The translations under genes were made by a program, and so were the position numbers. Shown here piece after piece: positions 25,505 to 34,350 of a DNA stretch of 64,000 bases. The stretch is from the NCBI RefSeq assembly GCF_900101115.1, contig NZ_FNFU01000008.1:1-64000 (forward strand). The letters run 5' to 3'. The stretch comes from Cryobacterium psychrotolerans (GTDB taxonomy: Bacteria > Actinomycetota > Actinomycetes > Actinomycetales > Microbacteriaceae). The number at the start of each line of letters is the position of its first letter. The stretch's first letter is position 1. The notes below the pieces were generated by a model. The model made no database searches and was not told the origin of the DNA. It saw only the letters and a list, made by a program, of their open reading frames with translations.

Positions 25505-25634
25505 CTCACCGACAACCCGGTGCGGCCACCGTTCATTCCCCTCGGCGGTGCAGCTCACCGGAGCGGGCCGTTCCGCCTTCGCCGACGCGGGCGGCGCCGG
25601 TTGCCGCCGCGCGGCCGAGGGTAGGCTCGACCTC

Positions 25635-26465
25635 GTGCCTGACCAACGTCTGCCCGGTTCCAGCCCGGGAGGGCGGTGGCGCGTCCGCCGCGCCGCCGTG
25701 CTCGTGCCGGTGGCGGTCGTCCTGGCTGCCGGCGCCCTGATCGCCGGCGTGCTCTCCGCGTCCGCCCCCGCGTCCCGCAACTCCCCGGCGCCCAGCCCCG
25801 CGGCGGCCGAGCCGGCGCGGCCGGCGCCCTCCGCCGCGCCGACCGCGGTGCCGACGTTCGACCGGGGCGCCCGGTCGACCGACGACCCGGCCAGCCTGTG
25901 GGTCGTCGTGAACAAGAAACGTCCGCTGACTCCGCCGGACTTCGCCCCGACCGACCTCGCGGATGTCCCGGTGCCTCACGTGTACGAGCCGAAGCTGCGG
26001 CAGGAGGCATCCGTCGCAGCCGTGGCGATGTTCGCGGGCATCACCGAGGCGACCGGACTCAGCCTGCAGTCGCAGAGCGCCTACCGCGGCTTCGAGGCGC
26101 AGACCCGGGTGTACGACCGGGCGGTGCGAGCGAACGGACAGGCGTCTGCGGACGCCGCCATCGCCCGCCCCGGCTCGAGCGAACACCAGACCGGCCTGGC
26201 CCTGGACATCAGTTCGGTTCCGTCACGGTGTGCCCTGAGTGCCTGCTTCGCCGACACCCCGCACGGACGGTGGCTCGCGGCGAATGCGTGGCGCTACGGG
26301 TTCCTGCTGCGCTACCCGGCCGACAAGGTCGCCATCACCGGGTACGAGTTCGAGCCCTGGCACTTCCGCTACATCGGGGTGCAGCTGGCGGGCGAAATGC
26401 ACCGCACCCGCGTGAGCACACTGGAGGAATTCTTCGGACTCCCCGCGGCGCCTGACTACGACTAG
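25635..26465 (+). CDS. secreted or membrane-anchored D-alanyl-D-alanine carboxypeptidase (M15B, VanY-like)
   Basis: 276 residues from GTG at 25635. An N-terminal membrane segment (AAVLVPVAVVLAAGALIAGVLSASA, residues 20-44) is followed by a Pro/Ala-rich linker to about residue 75, then the zinc peptidase domain. The LD/DD-carboxypeptidase motifs are intact: SSEHQTGLALDI (SxHxxGxAxD, zinc His and Asp) and FEPWHFRYIG (ExxWHxRY, catalytic Glu and third zinc ligand). It trims peptidoglycan stem peptides outside the membrane. It is followed in the same direction by two secreted amidase-domain proteins. Confidence 0.9.
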   Translation: MPDQRLPGSSPGGRWRVRRAAVLVPVAVVLAAGALIAGVLSASAPASRNSPAPSPAAAEPARPAPSAAPTAVPTFDRGARSTDDPASLWVVVNKKRPLTPPDFAPTDLADVPVPHVYEPKLRQEASVAAVAMFAGITEATGLSLQSQSAYRGFEAQTRVYDRAVRANGQASADAAIARPGSSEHQTGLALDISSVPSRCALSACFADTPHGRWLAANAWRYGFLLRYPADKVAITGYEFEPWHFRYIGVQLAGEMHRTRVSTLEEFFGLPAAPDYD

Positions 26466-26576
26466 CGACGGGTCCGCCGCACCGGCACCCATGGGTTTCG
26501 GATGCTTCGCACAGGGGTTTGCCATGGGGCGATGTTTAACTTTTGGGTCCCCTCCCCCCCAAACAGAGACGATTTT

Positions 26577-27566
26577 GTGCGCCTGAATTCACCCCGAGAC
26601 ACCCGCAACCGGCCCCGCCACTCCGCCGAGAGGCCCCGCGAGAAGCGGCACATCCTCCTCCCCGGAAGCATCATCGCAGCCAGCAGTGCCGTCGCCTTGT
26701 CGGTCGGCCTGGCCACCGGCGGAGGCGCGATCGGTGCGGTTTCCGAGCCGGGACCCTCGGCCGCCGCGGGCAGCGCCCCGGCCTGGCAGCCGGAGCCGAT
26801 CGTGCGCAGCAGCATCATCGCGGCCAATGGCACCTCTGCCGGCTCCGTCGCCGGAGGCACCGTCGTGACCGTGACCGGCGCGGACCTGAACAAGGTGGCC
26901 AGCGTGAACTTCGGCGCCAACCCCGGCACGGTCGTCTCGGTCACGAGCGACACGGCCACCCTCAGCACCCCGGCCTCGACGCGCCTCGGAGCCGTCCCGG
27001 TGGAGCTCTTCGACGCCGACGGCGTCGCCGTACCCGTCCACTCGGCCGCGACCCCGTCCCTGGCCACCGCGCCGCTGAGCTTCCGCTACATCCCCGACCC
27101 GAAGGTCGCCGCGCAAACCGCCTATGTGCTGGCCCACTGGAAGGACTACAACTCCGCCGAGTACGGCCGGCTCCCCGGTAACGACTGCGTCAACTTCACC
27201 AGCCAGTCGCTGATCGCACGCGGCTGGACCATGGATGCCGAGTGGTCGTTCAACGCCGGAACCAGCCAGTACAGCGCGGCCTGGGCCAGTTCCACGGCCT
27301 TTGCCGCCTACCTGGCCGCACATCCGAACCGCGCCACCGCGCTCGGCGACGACCGGCGCGCGCAGGTCAAGGTCGGGGACGTCGTGCAGTTCGACTGGTA
27401 CAGCTCGGGCGACCGCGACCACACCGGGATCGTCACCCGCGTCGAGAAGACGGGCGGCAGCGCGCGGATCTACTACGCCAGCCACACGATGGACAACGAC
27501 TTCAAGTCTGTCGACGAGTCGCTCGCGAACGCCGGAGGAACGGTCTCATACTGGAGTATCACCTAA
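26577..27566 (+). CDS. secreted protein with IPT/TIG domain and amidase-like (Amidase_6) domain
   Basis: About 329 residues from GTG at 26577; ATG at 26532 is an alternative and neither has a strong ribosome site. A basic N-terminus leads to a signal-like segment (HILLPGSIIAASSAVALSVGLATGGGAIGAV), then an IPT/TIG Ig-like domain (GGTVVTVTGADLNKVASVNFGANPGTVVSV). A C-terminal Amidase_6 domain follows, with NDCVNFTSQSLIARGW (Cys candidate) and GDRDHTGIVTRVEK (His candidate). Probably cell-wall associated. A shorter paralogue follows 59 bases later. Confidence 0.82.
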   Translation: MRLNSPRDTRNRPRHSAERPREKRHILLPGSIIAASSAVALSVGLATGGGAIGAVSEPGPSAAAGSAPAWQPEPIVRSSIIAANGTSAGSVAGGTVVTVTGADLNKVASVNFGANPGTVVSVTSDTATLSTPASTRLGAVPVELFDADGVAVPVHSAATPSLATAPLSFRYIPDPKVAAQTAYVLAHWKDYNSAEYGRLPGNDCVNFTSQSLIARGWTMDAEWSFNAGTSQYSAAWASSTAFAAYLAAHPNRATALGDDRRAQVKVGDVVQFDWYSSGDRDHTGIVTRVEKTGGSARIYYASHTMDNDFKSVDESLANAGGTVSYWSIT

Positions 27567-27625
27567 AGGCGGACCCGCATCCGCAGCCGACCAGGTGAAC
27601 TCACCCCCAACGAATCGAGGATATC

Positions 27626-28300
27626 GTGGCGCTCTCCCGGCCCATCCGGATCGGCCTCGTGGCGCTCGCCGTCGGCGGCCTCATCGCGGGAGCGGCAGCG
27701 CTGACCTCGGTTGTGGTTGCACAGGATTCACCCTCCGCCGGCCGGGCGGCCACATCGGTGCCGACGGATACCGCGACCCCCCGAGCCATGCCCGACGCCC
27801 CGAACGCGCCGGTCCCGGTCGACCTCGCCGTTCAGAAGCAGCTGGCCTACGCGCTGGCGCACTGGAAGAACTACAACGTCGCCGACTATGGGGTCGTCAC
27901 CGGAAACGACTGCGTCAACTTCACCAACCAGTCGCTGATCGCGCGCGGCTGGAAAATGGATGCCGAGTGGCGCACCGCGGGCACCGGCTCCAGCTTTTCC
28001 TTCTCCAAGCCCTGGGTGAGTTCGACCGCGCTGATGCGCTACCTCGCCGACTCCGGCCGGGCCACGGCCCTGACCGACGCCCAGCGTGACCAGGTGAAAC
28101 TCGGCGACGTCGTGCAATTCGACTGGGACAAGTCGGGTGACCGCGACCACACCGGAATCGTCACCCGCGTGGAGAAGACCGCGGCGGGCGTGCAGATCTA
28201 CTACGCCGGGCACACCGACGACAGCGACTACCTCTCGGTCGACTACGCGATCACGACGAAGCACCCGGGCGGCCGGGCGTACTACTGGAGCATCCCCTAG
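27626..28300 (+). CDS. secreted amidase-like (Amidase_6) protein, paralogue of the preceding gene
   Basis: 224 residues from GTG at 27626 (CGAGGAT upstream). An N-terminal membrane/signal segment (RIGLVALAVGGLIAGAAALTSVVVA) leads into a short Ala/Pro linker and one Amidase_6 domain. Aligned motifs with the upstream gene are VTGNDCVNFTNQSLIARGWKMDAEW, QVKLGDVVQFDWDKSGDRDHTGIVTRVEK and the final YYWSIP. It lacks the IPT/TIG domain. The pair is a local duplication with loss or gain of that domain; substrate and wall role are inferred from family only. Confidence 0.85.
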   Translation: MALSRPIRIGLVALAVGGLIAGAAALTSVVVAQDSPSAGRAATSVPTDTATPRAMPDAPNAPVPVDLAVQKQLAYALAHWKNYNVADYGVVTGNDCVNFTNQSLIARGWKMDAEWRTAGTGSSFSFSKPWVSSTALMRYLADSGRATALTDAQRDQVKLGDVVQFDWDKSGDRDHTGIVTRVEKTAAGVQIYYAGHTDDSDYLSVDYAITTKHPGGRAYYWSIP

Positions 28301-28317
28301 CCCGGGTCTCGACGAGA

Positions 28318-29934
28318 TCAGGCGATCGCCGCGTCGACGATCGCCTTCGCCTCGACCTGCACCTGCTTCAGGTGCTCCGGGCCGAGGAACGACTCCGCGT
28401 AGATCTTGTAGACGTCTTCCGTGCCGCTCGGCCGGGCCGCGAACCAGGCGTTCTCGGTGACGACCTTGACCCCGCCGATGGCCGCGCCGTTGCCGGGCGC
28501 GTGGCTGAGCTTGGCGATGATCTTCTCGCCGGCCAGCTCGGTGGCCGTGATGGCGTCGCCGTCGAGCTTGCCGAGCTGGGCCTTCTGCGCCGGCGTCGCC
28601 GCGGCATCCACCCGCGCGTAGGCGGGCGCACCGAAGTGCTCGGCGAGTTCGGCATAGCGCTGGCTCGGCGTCTTCCCGGTTACCGCGAGAATCTCCGAGG
28701 CGAGCAGGGCGAGCAGGATGCCGTCCTTGTCGGTGGTCCAGACCGTGCCGTCGAAGCGCACGAAGCTGGCTCCCGCGCTCTCCTCGCCGCCGAACGCGAC
28801 CGACCCGTCGATCAGGCCGGGGACGAACCACTTGAAGCCGACCGGAACCTCCCAGAGTTCGCGGCCGAGGAAGCCGGCGACGCGGTCGATCATGGTGGAC
28901 GAGACGAGGGTCTTGCCGACCCGGGCGTCCGCCCGCCAGCCGTCGCGGTGGCTGTACAGGTAGTCGATGGCGACGGCCAGGAAGTGGTTGGGGTTCATCA
29001 GCCCGTCATCCGGGGTGATGATCCCGTGCCGGTCGGCGTCGGCGTCGTTGCCGGTGAGGATGTCGTAATCATCCTTGTGCGCCAGCACGGAGGCCATCGC
29101 CGAGGGGCTCGACGGGTCCATCCGGATCTTGCCGTCCCAATCCAGGGTCATGAACCGCCAGGTCGGGTCGACCTTCGGGTTCACGACGGTCAGGTTGAGC
29201 TCGTACCGGTCGCGGATGGCGCCCCAGTAGCCCACGCTCGCGCCGCCGAGCGGGTCGGCGCCGATCCGGATGCCGCTGTCCTTGATGGCCTTCATGTCGA
29301 TGATGTTCTCGAGGTCATTGACATAGTTGCCGCGGAAGTCGTAGGTCTCCACCGCGCTCGGCTCGCTCATCCTGACGTCTTTCAGGCCGCCCGCGATGAG
29401 CTCGTTCGCGCGGTTCGCGATCCAGGAGGTGGCGTCGCTGCCGGCCGGGCCGCCGTGCGGCGGGTTGTACTTGAAGCCGCCGTCGGAGGGCGGGTTGTGG
29501 CTGGGGGTCACGACGATCCCGTCGGCCTCGTCGCCGTTCCCGGCCCGGTTGTAGGCGAGGATGGCGTGCGAGAGGGCCGGCGTCGGCACATAGTCGTCGA
29601 ATTCGTCGACCAGGGCGCGAACGCCGTTGGCGACGAGCACCTCGAGGGCGGTCGTGTACGCGGGGGCGCTGAGCGTGTGCGGGTCGGTGCCGATGAACAG
29701 CGGCCCGGTGATGCCCTGGGCGGCTCGGTACTCGACGATCGCCTGCGTCGTGGCGATGATGTGGTCCTCGTTGAACGCGAGGCTGAGCGAACTGCCGCGA
29801 TGGCCCGATGTGCCGAAGACGACCCTCTGCGCCGGGATGGAGACATCCGGTTTCAGCGCGTAATACGCGTTGACGAGCGCCTCCGCGTCGATGAGGTCTG
29901 AGTCCTGGGCCGGGGTTCCCGCACGTTCATTCAT
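28318..29934 (-). CDS. pgm: phosphoglucomutase (alpha-D-glucose phosphate-specific)
   Basis: 538 residues. The phosphohexomutase landmarks are in order: [12 protein letters not shown] near residue 40, the phosphoserine loop [13 protein letters not shown] near 140, metal loop [10 protein letters not shown] near 300, sugar loop [10 protein letters not shown] near 380 and phosphate loop [11 protein letters not shown] near 500. It interconverts glucose-1-phosphate and glucose-6-phosphate. Start ATG at 29934 (MNERAG); an ATG seven codons upstream has no advantage. It is divergent from pheA with 35 bases between. Confidence 0.95.
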   Translation of the reverse strand: MNERAGTPAQDSDLIDAEALVNAYYALKPDVSIPAQRVVFGTSGHRGSSLSLAFNEDHIIATTQAIVEYRAAQGITGPLFIGTDPHTLSAPAYTTALEVLVANGVRALVDEFDDYVPTPALSHAILAYNRAGNGDEADGIVVTPSHNPPSDGGFKYNPPHGGPAGSDATSWIANRANELIAGGLKDVRMSEPSAVETYDFRGNYVNDLENIIDMKAIKDSGIRIGADPLGGASVGYWGAIRDRYELNLTVVNPKVDPTWRFMTLDWDGKIRMDPSSPSAMASVLAHKDDYDILTGNDADADRHGIITPDDGLMNPNHFLAVAIDYLYSHRDGWRADARVGKTLVSSTMIDRVAGFLGRELWEVPVGFKWFVPGLIDGSVAFGGEESAGASFVRFDGTVWTTDKDGILLALLASEILAVTGKTPSQRYAELAEHFGAPAYARVDAAATPAQKAQLGKLDGDAITATELAGEKIIAKLSHAPGNGAAIGGVKVVTENAWFAARPSGTEDVYKIYAESFLGPEHLKQVQVEAKAIVDAAIA

Positions 29935-29969
29935 GCCCCCATCTTGGCACTGCAACTAGGCTGTGAGCC

Positions 29970-30899
29970 ATGGCCGAGTCCCCTAATGTCACCTACAGCT
30001 TCCTGGGGCCGGTCGGCACCTTCACGGAAGCCGCGCTGGCCCAGGTGCCCGAGGCGCAGGGAAAGCCGTGGCGTGCCGTCAACAACGTGGGCGAGGCCCT
30101 CGCGGATGTCCTCACCGGGCGCAGCGTCGCCGCGATGATCGCGATCGAGAACTCGGTCGACGGCGGTGTCTCGGCCACCCAGGACGCCCTCGCCGGCGCC
30201 CCTAACCTGCGGATCATCGGCGAATACCTGGTCCCGGTGAACTTCGTGCTCGTCGCCCGCCCCGGCACCGCGCTCGCGGACGTGCGGGTCATCAACGCGC
30301 ATCCGGTCGCCTACGCCCAGTGCCGCACCTGGCTCGAGTCCACTCTGCCGCGCCACGGCCACATCCCGGCGTCGAGCAACGTCGCCGCCGCGGCATCCCT
30401 GTTCGACAACAGCCAGGCGGATGCCGCCATCGCCCCGCCCGGCATCGAGAAGCACCACGACCTCGACGTGCTGGCCACGGACATCGGCGACAATCCCAAC
30501 GCGGTCACCCGATTCGTGCTGGTGAGCCGCACGACCGAGCTCCCGGCCAGGACGGGCGCCGACAAGACGAGCGTGATCGTCGAATTGCCCGAGGACAGGT
30601 CGGGCGCCCTGCTCGAAATGCTCGAACAGTTCGCCACCCGCGGGGTCAACCTCAGCCTGATCCAGTCGCGGCCGATCGGCGACGCCCTGGGGCGCTACCG
30701 CTTCGTGATCGACGCCGACGGCCACATCCTCGACGAGCGCGTCGCCGACGCCCTGCTGGGCCTGCGCCGCTCGAGCCCCAACGTGATCTTCCTCGGCTCG
30801 TACCCGCGCGCCGACAAGCGGCCGATCGAGTTCACGTCCCGCTACGACGACGAGATCTTCATCGAGGCCCGCGCCTGGCTCAGCACCCTCCTCCCCTAA
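29970..30899 (+). CDS. pheA: prephenate dehydratase
   Basis: 309 residues, the monofunctional form. Catalytic domain with YSFLGPVGTFTEAALAQ at the N-terminus, ENSVDGGVSATQD, and the NAVTRFVLVSR substrate motif (TRF). An ACT regulatory domain follows (SVIVELPEDRSGALLEMLEQFATRGVNLSLIQSRPIGDALGRYRFVIDADGHI), so phenylalanine feedback is expected. It makes phenylpyruvate from prephenate. It converges on the lipid kinase gene across a family A palindrome. Confidence 0.95.
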   Translation: MAESPNVTYSFLGPVGTFTEAALAQVPEAQGKPWRAVNNVGEALADVLTGRSVAAMIAIENSVDGGVSATQDALAGAPNLRIIGEYLVPVNFVLVARPGTALADVRVINAHPVAYAQCRTWLESTLPRHGHIPASSNVAAAASLFDNSQADAAIAPPGIEKHHDLDVLATDIGDNPNAVTRFVLVSRTTELPARTGADKTSVIVELPEDRSGALLEMLEQFATRGVNLSLIQSRPIGDALGRYRFVIDADGHILDERVADALLGLRRSSPNVIFLGSYPRADKRPIEFTSRYDDEIFIEARAWLSTLLP

Positions 30900-30938
30900 A
30901 CCCCCTTCCCCTCCCCCTAAAGAACCCCCCTTTTCCTT

Positions 30939-31003
30939 CCGCGAAACCGCAGTTGTGCGCGTTATTCGGGCGTTTTAGCGCGCACAACTGCGGTTTCGCG
31001 GGG
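30939..31003. repeat. long intergenic palindrome, family A copy 3
   Basis: Perfectly paired outer arms (CCGCGAAACCGCAGTTGTGC and its inverse) around a TTATTCGGGCGTTTTA core, between the pheA stop (30899) and the lipid kinase stop (31011). It is the cleanest of the three copies and may serve as a shared terminator here. Confidence 0.9.
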
Positions 31004-31010
31004 AGGAAAG

Positions 31011-32015
31011 TCAGACGGGAGGGGACCAGGCGGGCACCCGCACGGCCAGCGCCTGCGGGTCCGACCGGAGGAACACCGACCGCACCATCCCGAATCCGTC
31101 GCCGTCGAGTTCGAGCGGCTGCGGGCTGTCCAGCCTGATCCGGATGTCGGTGCCGGAGAGCGTTTTCATCATGCGCTGGTTCCCCTTCTCGCGCAGGCGG
31201 ATCACCTCGCGGCCCGCCGCCGAGCGGCGCAGCACGCCGTTTTCCCACATCACGCGCAGCCAGATCCTGAACCAGCCGCGCACGCCCTTGACCTGCATGA
31301 TCGCCGTGTCGAGGATGCCGTCGTCGAGCCGGGCGTCGGGCAGGAACAGCATGTTCCCGGTCAGGGTGCCGCAGTTCGCGACGAGGATCGTGCTGATGTG
31401 CGCATGCCGCTCGGGACGGCCGTCGAGGCTGTAGCCGATGCGGAAGGGTTCGGCCCGGGGGATGACCCGTGCCCCCGCGTCGACGTACGCGAGCCAGCCG
31501 ACCTGCTTCTTCAGCGACGGCCGGGTCTTCGCGATCATCTCCGCGTCCAGGCCCACCCCGGCCAGCACGACGAAGGCGTGCTCGATGGTCCGCCCGTCAA
31601 AGGTGGTCATCTCGGCGACGCCGACGTCCACCGGTTTGTCGATCCCCCCGAACGCGATCGCGGCCGACTCGTCGATGCTGCCCAGGGGCAGCTGCAGGTT
31701 TCGCGCGAGCAGGTTGCCGGTGCCGAGCGGCACGATGGCCAGGCTCACCTCGGAGCCGCGCAGGGCTTCGGCCACGGCCCGCACGGTGCCGTCGCCCCCG
31801 GCTGCGATCACGAGGGATGCCCCGCGGCGCACGGCTCGACGGGCGGCCTCGTTTCCGAAATCCTCGGCGCTCGTTTCGAACCAAAGTGTCGGGGCCCAGC
31901 CCGCGGCGGACTGCGCAGCGTGCACGCTCCTCCGAAGCCTGGCCAGGTCGACCTTGATCGGGTTGTAGACGACGGCGGCATACCGGTCGATGCGGGGCGG
32001 ACCGGAGGCTGTCAC
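31011..32015 (-). CDS. diacylglycerol/lipid kinase family protein
   Basis: 334 residues of the DAGK catalytic (YegS/BmrU/DgkB) family. Features: AAVVYNPIKVDLARLRRSVH at the N-terminus, the nucleotide motif LVIAAGGDGTVRAVAEALRGSEVSLAIVPLGTGNLLARNL near residues 80-115, and the GVGLDAEMIAKT strand. It phosphorylates a lipid such as diacylglycerol using ATP, at the membrane face. It is divergent from serS with 49 bases between. Confidence 0.9.
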   Translation of the reverse strand: MTASGPPRIDRYAAVVYNPIKVDLARLRRSVHAAQSAAGWAPTLWFETSAEDFGNEAARRAVRRGASLVIAAGGDGTVRAVAEALRGSEVSLAIVPLGTGNLLARNLQLPLGSIDESAAIAFGGIDKPVDVGVAEMTTFDGRTIEHAFVVLAGVGLDAEMIAKTRPSLKKQVGWLAYVDAGARVIPRAEPFRIGYSLDGRPERHAHISTILVANCGTLTGNMLFLPDARLDDGILDTAIMQVKGVRGWFRIWLRVMWENGVLRRSAAGREVIRLREKGNQRMMKTLSGTDIRIRLDSPQPLELDGDGFGMVRSVFLRSDPQALAVRVPAWSPPV

Positions 32016-32064
32016 GGGGCAAGGCTAGCAAGCCGCCCCGGTTCGCGCTTGTAGACTCGATGCT

Positions 32065-33336
32065 GTGATTGATCCGGTGCTGTTACGCGAGAATCCTGAG
32101 CTCATCAAGCGTTCGCAGGAGGCGCGCGGCGACTCCGTCGCGGCGGTCGATTCTGCGCTGTCCGCGGACGCCGCCCGCCGGGCGGCGATCACCTCCTTCG
32201 AGGCGCTGCGGGCCACGCAGAACCAGTTCGGCAAGCGCGTCGCCTCCGCCCCGCCCGAAGAGAAGAAGGCGCTCGTCGCGGAAGCGCAGAGCCTGGCCGC
32301 CGAGGTGAAGGCGGCCGGTGCCGCCGCGGCGGATGCCGAGGCGCGCTTCACCACGATCGTGCGCAGCATTGCCAACCCGGTCATCGACGGCGTGCCGTCG
32401 GGCGGCGAGGAGAACTTCACCACCCTCCGCACCCACGGCGAGACCCCCACCTTCGACTTCGAACCGCGCGACCACCTGGAGCTGGGCGAGCTGCTCGGCG
32501 CCATCGATATGGCCCGCGGCGCGAAGGTGTCCGGATCGCGCTTCTACTTCCTGCGCGGGATCGGCGCTCGCCTCGAAATCGCCCTGATGAACATGGCGCT
32601 CGACCACGCGCTCGCGGCCGGTTTCGTCCCCCTGATCACGCCGACGCTGGTGCGGCCGGAGATCATGGACGGCACCGGATTCCTCGGCGAGCACAACGAC
32701 GAGGTCTACTACCTGCCCGGCGACGACCTCTACCTCACCGGCACCAGCGAGGTCGCGCTCGCCGGCTACCACAAGGACGAAATCCTCGACCTCTCGGCCG
32801 AGCCGCTCCGCTACGCCGGCTGGTCGACCTGCTACCGCCGTGAGGCCGGCTCCGGCGGCAAGGACACCCGCGGCATCATCCGGGTGCACCAGTTCAACAA
32901 GCTGGAGATGTTCACCTACGTGCTCCCGGAGAACGCCGAGGGCGAGCACGATCGCCTCGTCGCGCTGCAGGAGGACATGCTTCAGGCCCTCGGACTGAGC
33001 TACCGGGTCATCGACGTCGCAGCCGGGGACCTCGGCTCGAGCGCCGCCCGCAAGTTCGACATCGAGGCGTGGGTGCCCACCCAGGGCGCCTACCGAGAAC
33101 TGACCAGCACGAGCAACTGCACCACCTACCAGGCCCGCCGCCTCGACATCCGCTACCGCACGGAATCCGGCAAGACCGCGCCGGTCGCGACCCTCAACGG
33201 CACCCTGGCCACGACCAGGTGGATCGTCGCGCTGCTCGAGACCCACCAGCAGGCCGACGGATCCGTGCGGGTGCCCGAAGCGCTCCGGCCCTTCCTCGGC
33301 GGCCTCGAGCTGCTCGAACCGGTGAGCCGACCGTGA
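32065..33336 (+). CDS. serS: seryl-tRNA synthetase
   Basis: 423 residues. An N-terminal coiled-coil arm (residues 1-110) is followed by the class II core: [17 protein letters not shown], motif 2 [28 protein letters not shown], and motif 3 [16 protein letters not shown]. It charges the tRNA-Ser species, two of whose genes lie within 2.4 kb downstream. Start GTG at 32065. Its TGA overlaps the GTG of the HAD gene. Confidence 0.96.
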   Translation: MIDPVLLRENPELIKRSQEARGDSVAAVDSALSADAARRAAITSFEALRATQNQFGKRVASAPPEEKKALVAEAQSLAAEVKAAGAAAADAEARFTTIVRSIANPVIDGVPSGGEENFTTLRTHGETPTFDFEPRDHLELGELLGAIDMARGAKVSGSRFYFLRGIGARLEIALMNMALDHALAAGFVPLITPTLVRPEIMDGTGFLGEHNDEVYYLPGDDLYLTGTSEVALAGYHKDEILDLSAEPLRYAGWSTCYRREAGSGGKDTRGIIRVHQFNKLEMFTYVLPENAEGEHDRLVALQEDMLQALGLSYRVIDVAAGDLGSSAARKFDIEAWVPTQGAYRELTSTSNCTTYQARRLDIRYRTESGKTAPVATLNGTLATTRWIVALLETHQQADGSVRVPEALRPFLGGLELLEPVSRP

Positions 33337-34136
33337 CCGACGGGCGCTGGCTCGTCGCCCTCGACATCGACGGCACGACCATGCACGAGGACGGCACGAT
33401 CAGCGACGCCGTGCTCGAGCAGATCCAGCGGCTCACCTCGGCCGGCCACGAGGTGATGCTGGCCACGGGTCGGTCCGCCTCCGCCACCCTGCCCGTGCTC
33501 GAGCGCCTCGACATCGCACCCCGCTTCGTCGTCTGCTCGAACGGGGCGATCACCCTGCACCGCGACCCGGACGCGCCGACCGGTTACCGCCGGGAATGGG
33601 TCGAGACCTTCGACCCGACCGACGTTCTCACCTCGATCCGCTCGCACCTGACCGGCGCGCGCTATGCGGTCGAGGACGAGCACGGTTATTACCGCTACAC
33701 CGAACCCTTCCCGGATGCCACGATCGGCCTGGACAGCGAACACGTCGACTTCGACCAGCTACTCCTGCACGCCGCCACCCGGGTGGTTGTCATCTCGCCC
33801 GATCACGACATGGAGGAGTTCCTCCAGGTGGTCGAGAAGATGGGCCTCAACCGGGTCAGCTACGCGATTGGCTGGACGGCCTGGCTGGACATCGCGCCCG
33901 ACGGCGTGAACAAGGCCACGGCGATGGAACGGGTGCGCGAGGAATTCGGGATTCCGCGCAGCCGGGTGATGGCCGTCGGCGACGGACGCAACGATATCGA
34001 CCTGCTGCTCTGGGCATCCGTTTCGGGGCGGGGCGTGGCCATGGGCCAGGCCCCCGCAGACGTGATCGAGGCGGCCGGCGAGATCACGGCCTCGGTTCTC
34101 GACGACGGACTCGCGCTCGTGCTCGGCACGCTCTAG
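33333..34136 (+). CDS. HAD-superfamily phosphatase (Cof type)
   Basis: 267 residues from GTG at 33333, overlapping the serS stop (GTGA). HAD motif I is [15 protein letters not shown], motif [10 protein letters not shown], Lys in [10 protein letters not shown] and motif [20 protein letters not shown], with a Cof-type C2 cap between. Such enzymes dephosphorylate sugar phosphates, flavin or other small metabolites. The position after serS is a conserved arrangement in related actinobacteria as I recall; no functional tie is known. Confidence 0.9.
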   Translation: MTDGRWLVALDIDGTTMHEDGTISDAVLEQIQRLTSAGHEVMLATGRSASATLPVLERLDIAPRFVVCSNGAITLHRDPDAPTGYRREWVETFDPTDVLTSIRSHLTGARYAVEDEHGYYRYTEPFPDATIGLDSEHVDFDQLLLHAATRVVVISPDHDMEEFLQVVEKMGLNRVSYAIGWTAWLDIAPDGVNKATAMERVREEFGIPRSRVMAVGDGRNDIDLLLWASVSGRGVAMGQAPADVIEAAGEITASVLDDGLALVLGTL

Positions 34137-34193
34137 ACCCGCATGCAGCCGGTTTTCAGGTAATCCTGTCATTCTGGAGAGTCCGCCATCGGC

Positions 34194-34199
34194 TAGAAT
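34194..34199 (+). promoter_or_regulatory. candidate -10 box of the tRNA-Ser(UGA) gene
   Basis: TAGAAT lies 25 bases upstream of the tRNA. A loose -35 (TTCTGG, 34172-34177) is at about the right distance. Confidence 0.45.
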
Positions 34200-34223
34200 C
34201 GGGCCTTGTTCGTTCGCGAACCG

Positions 34224-34308
34224 GGAGGGCTGTCCGAGCGGCCGATGGAGCCAGTCTTGAAAACTGGTGGGCAGAAATGTCTCGTGGGTTCGAATCCCAC
34301 GCCCTCCG
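34224..34308 (+). tRNA. tRNA-Ser (anticodon UGA)
   Basis: The acceptor stem GGAGGGC pairs with GCCCTCC at 34301-34307, discriminator G. The anticodon stem is CCAGT/ACTGG with loop CTTGAAA, giving anticodon TGA. The T-arm GTGGG-TTCGAAT-CCCAC and a long class II variable arm are present. The CCA end is not fully encoded. Confidence 0.97.
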
Positions 34309-34350
34309 CATTGCGAGGTGTCACCGCCAGCCAGGAACGAAGGGATCAGA

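Noticed and set aside
26466-26576. Cyclic di-AMP (ydaO) riboswitch before the amidase-domain gene
   Set aside because: This class often precedes wall-hydrolase genes in actinobacteria, but I could not find its conserved core or the paired helices in these 111 bases.
28305-28317. Further REP-like copy at the pgm stop (GGTCTCGACGAGATC)
   Set aside because: Only the first ten bases match the 19-bp element of 23313-23331; the second half has diverged, so this may be chance.
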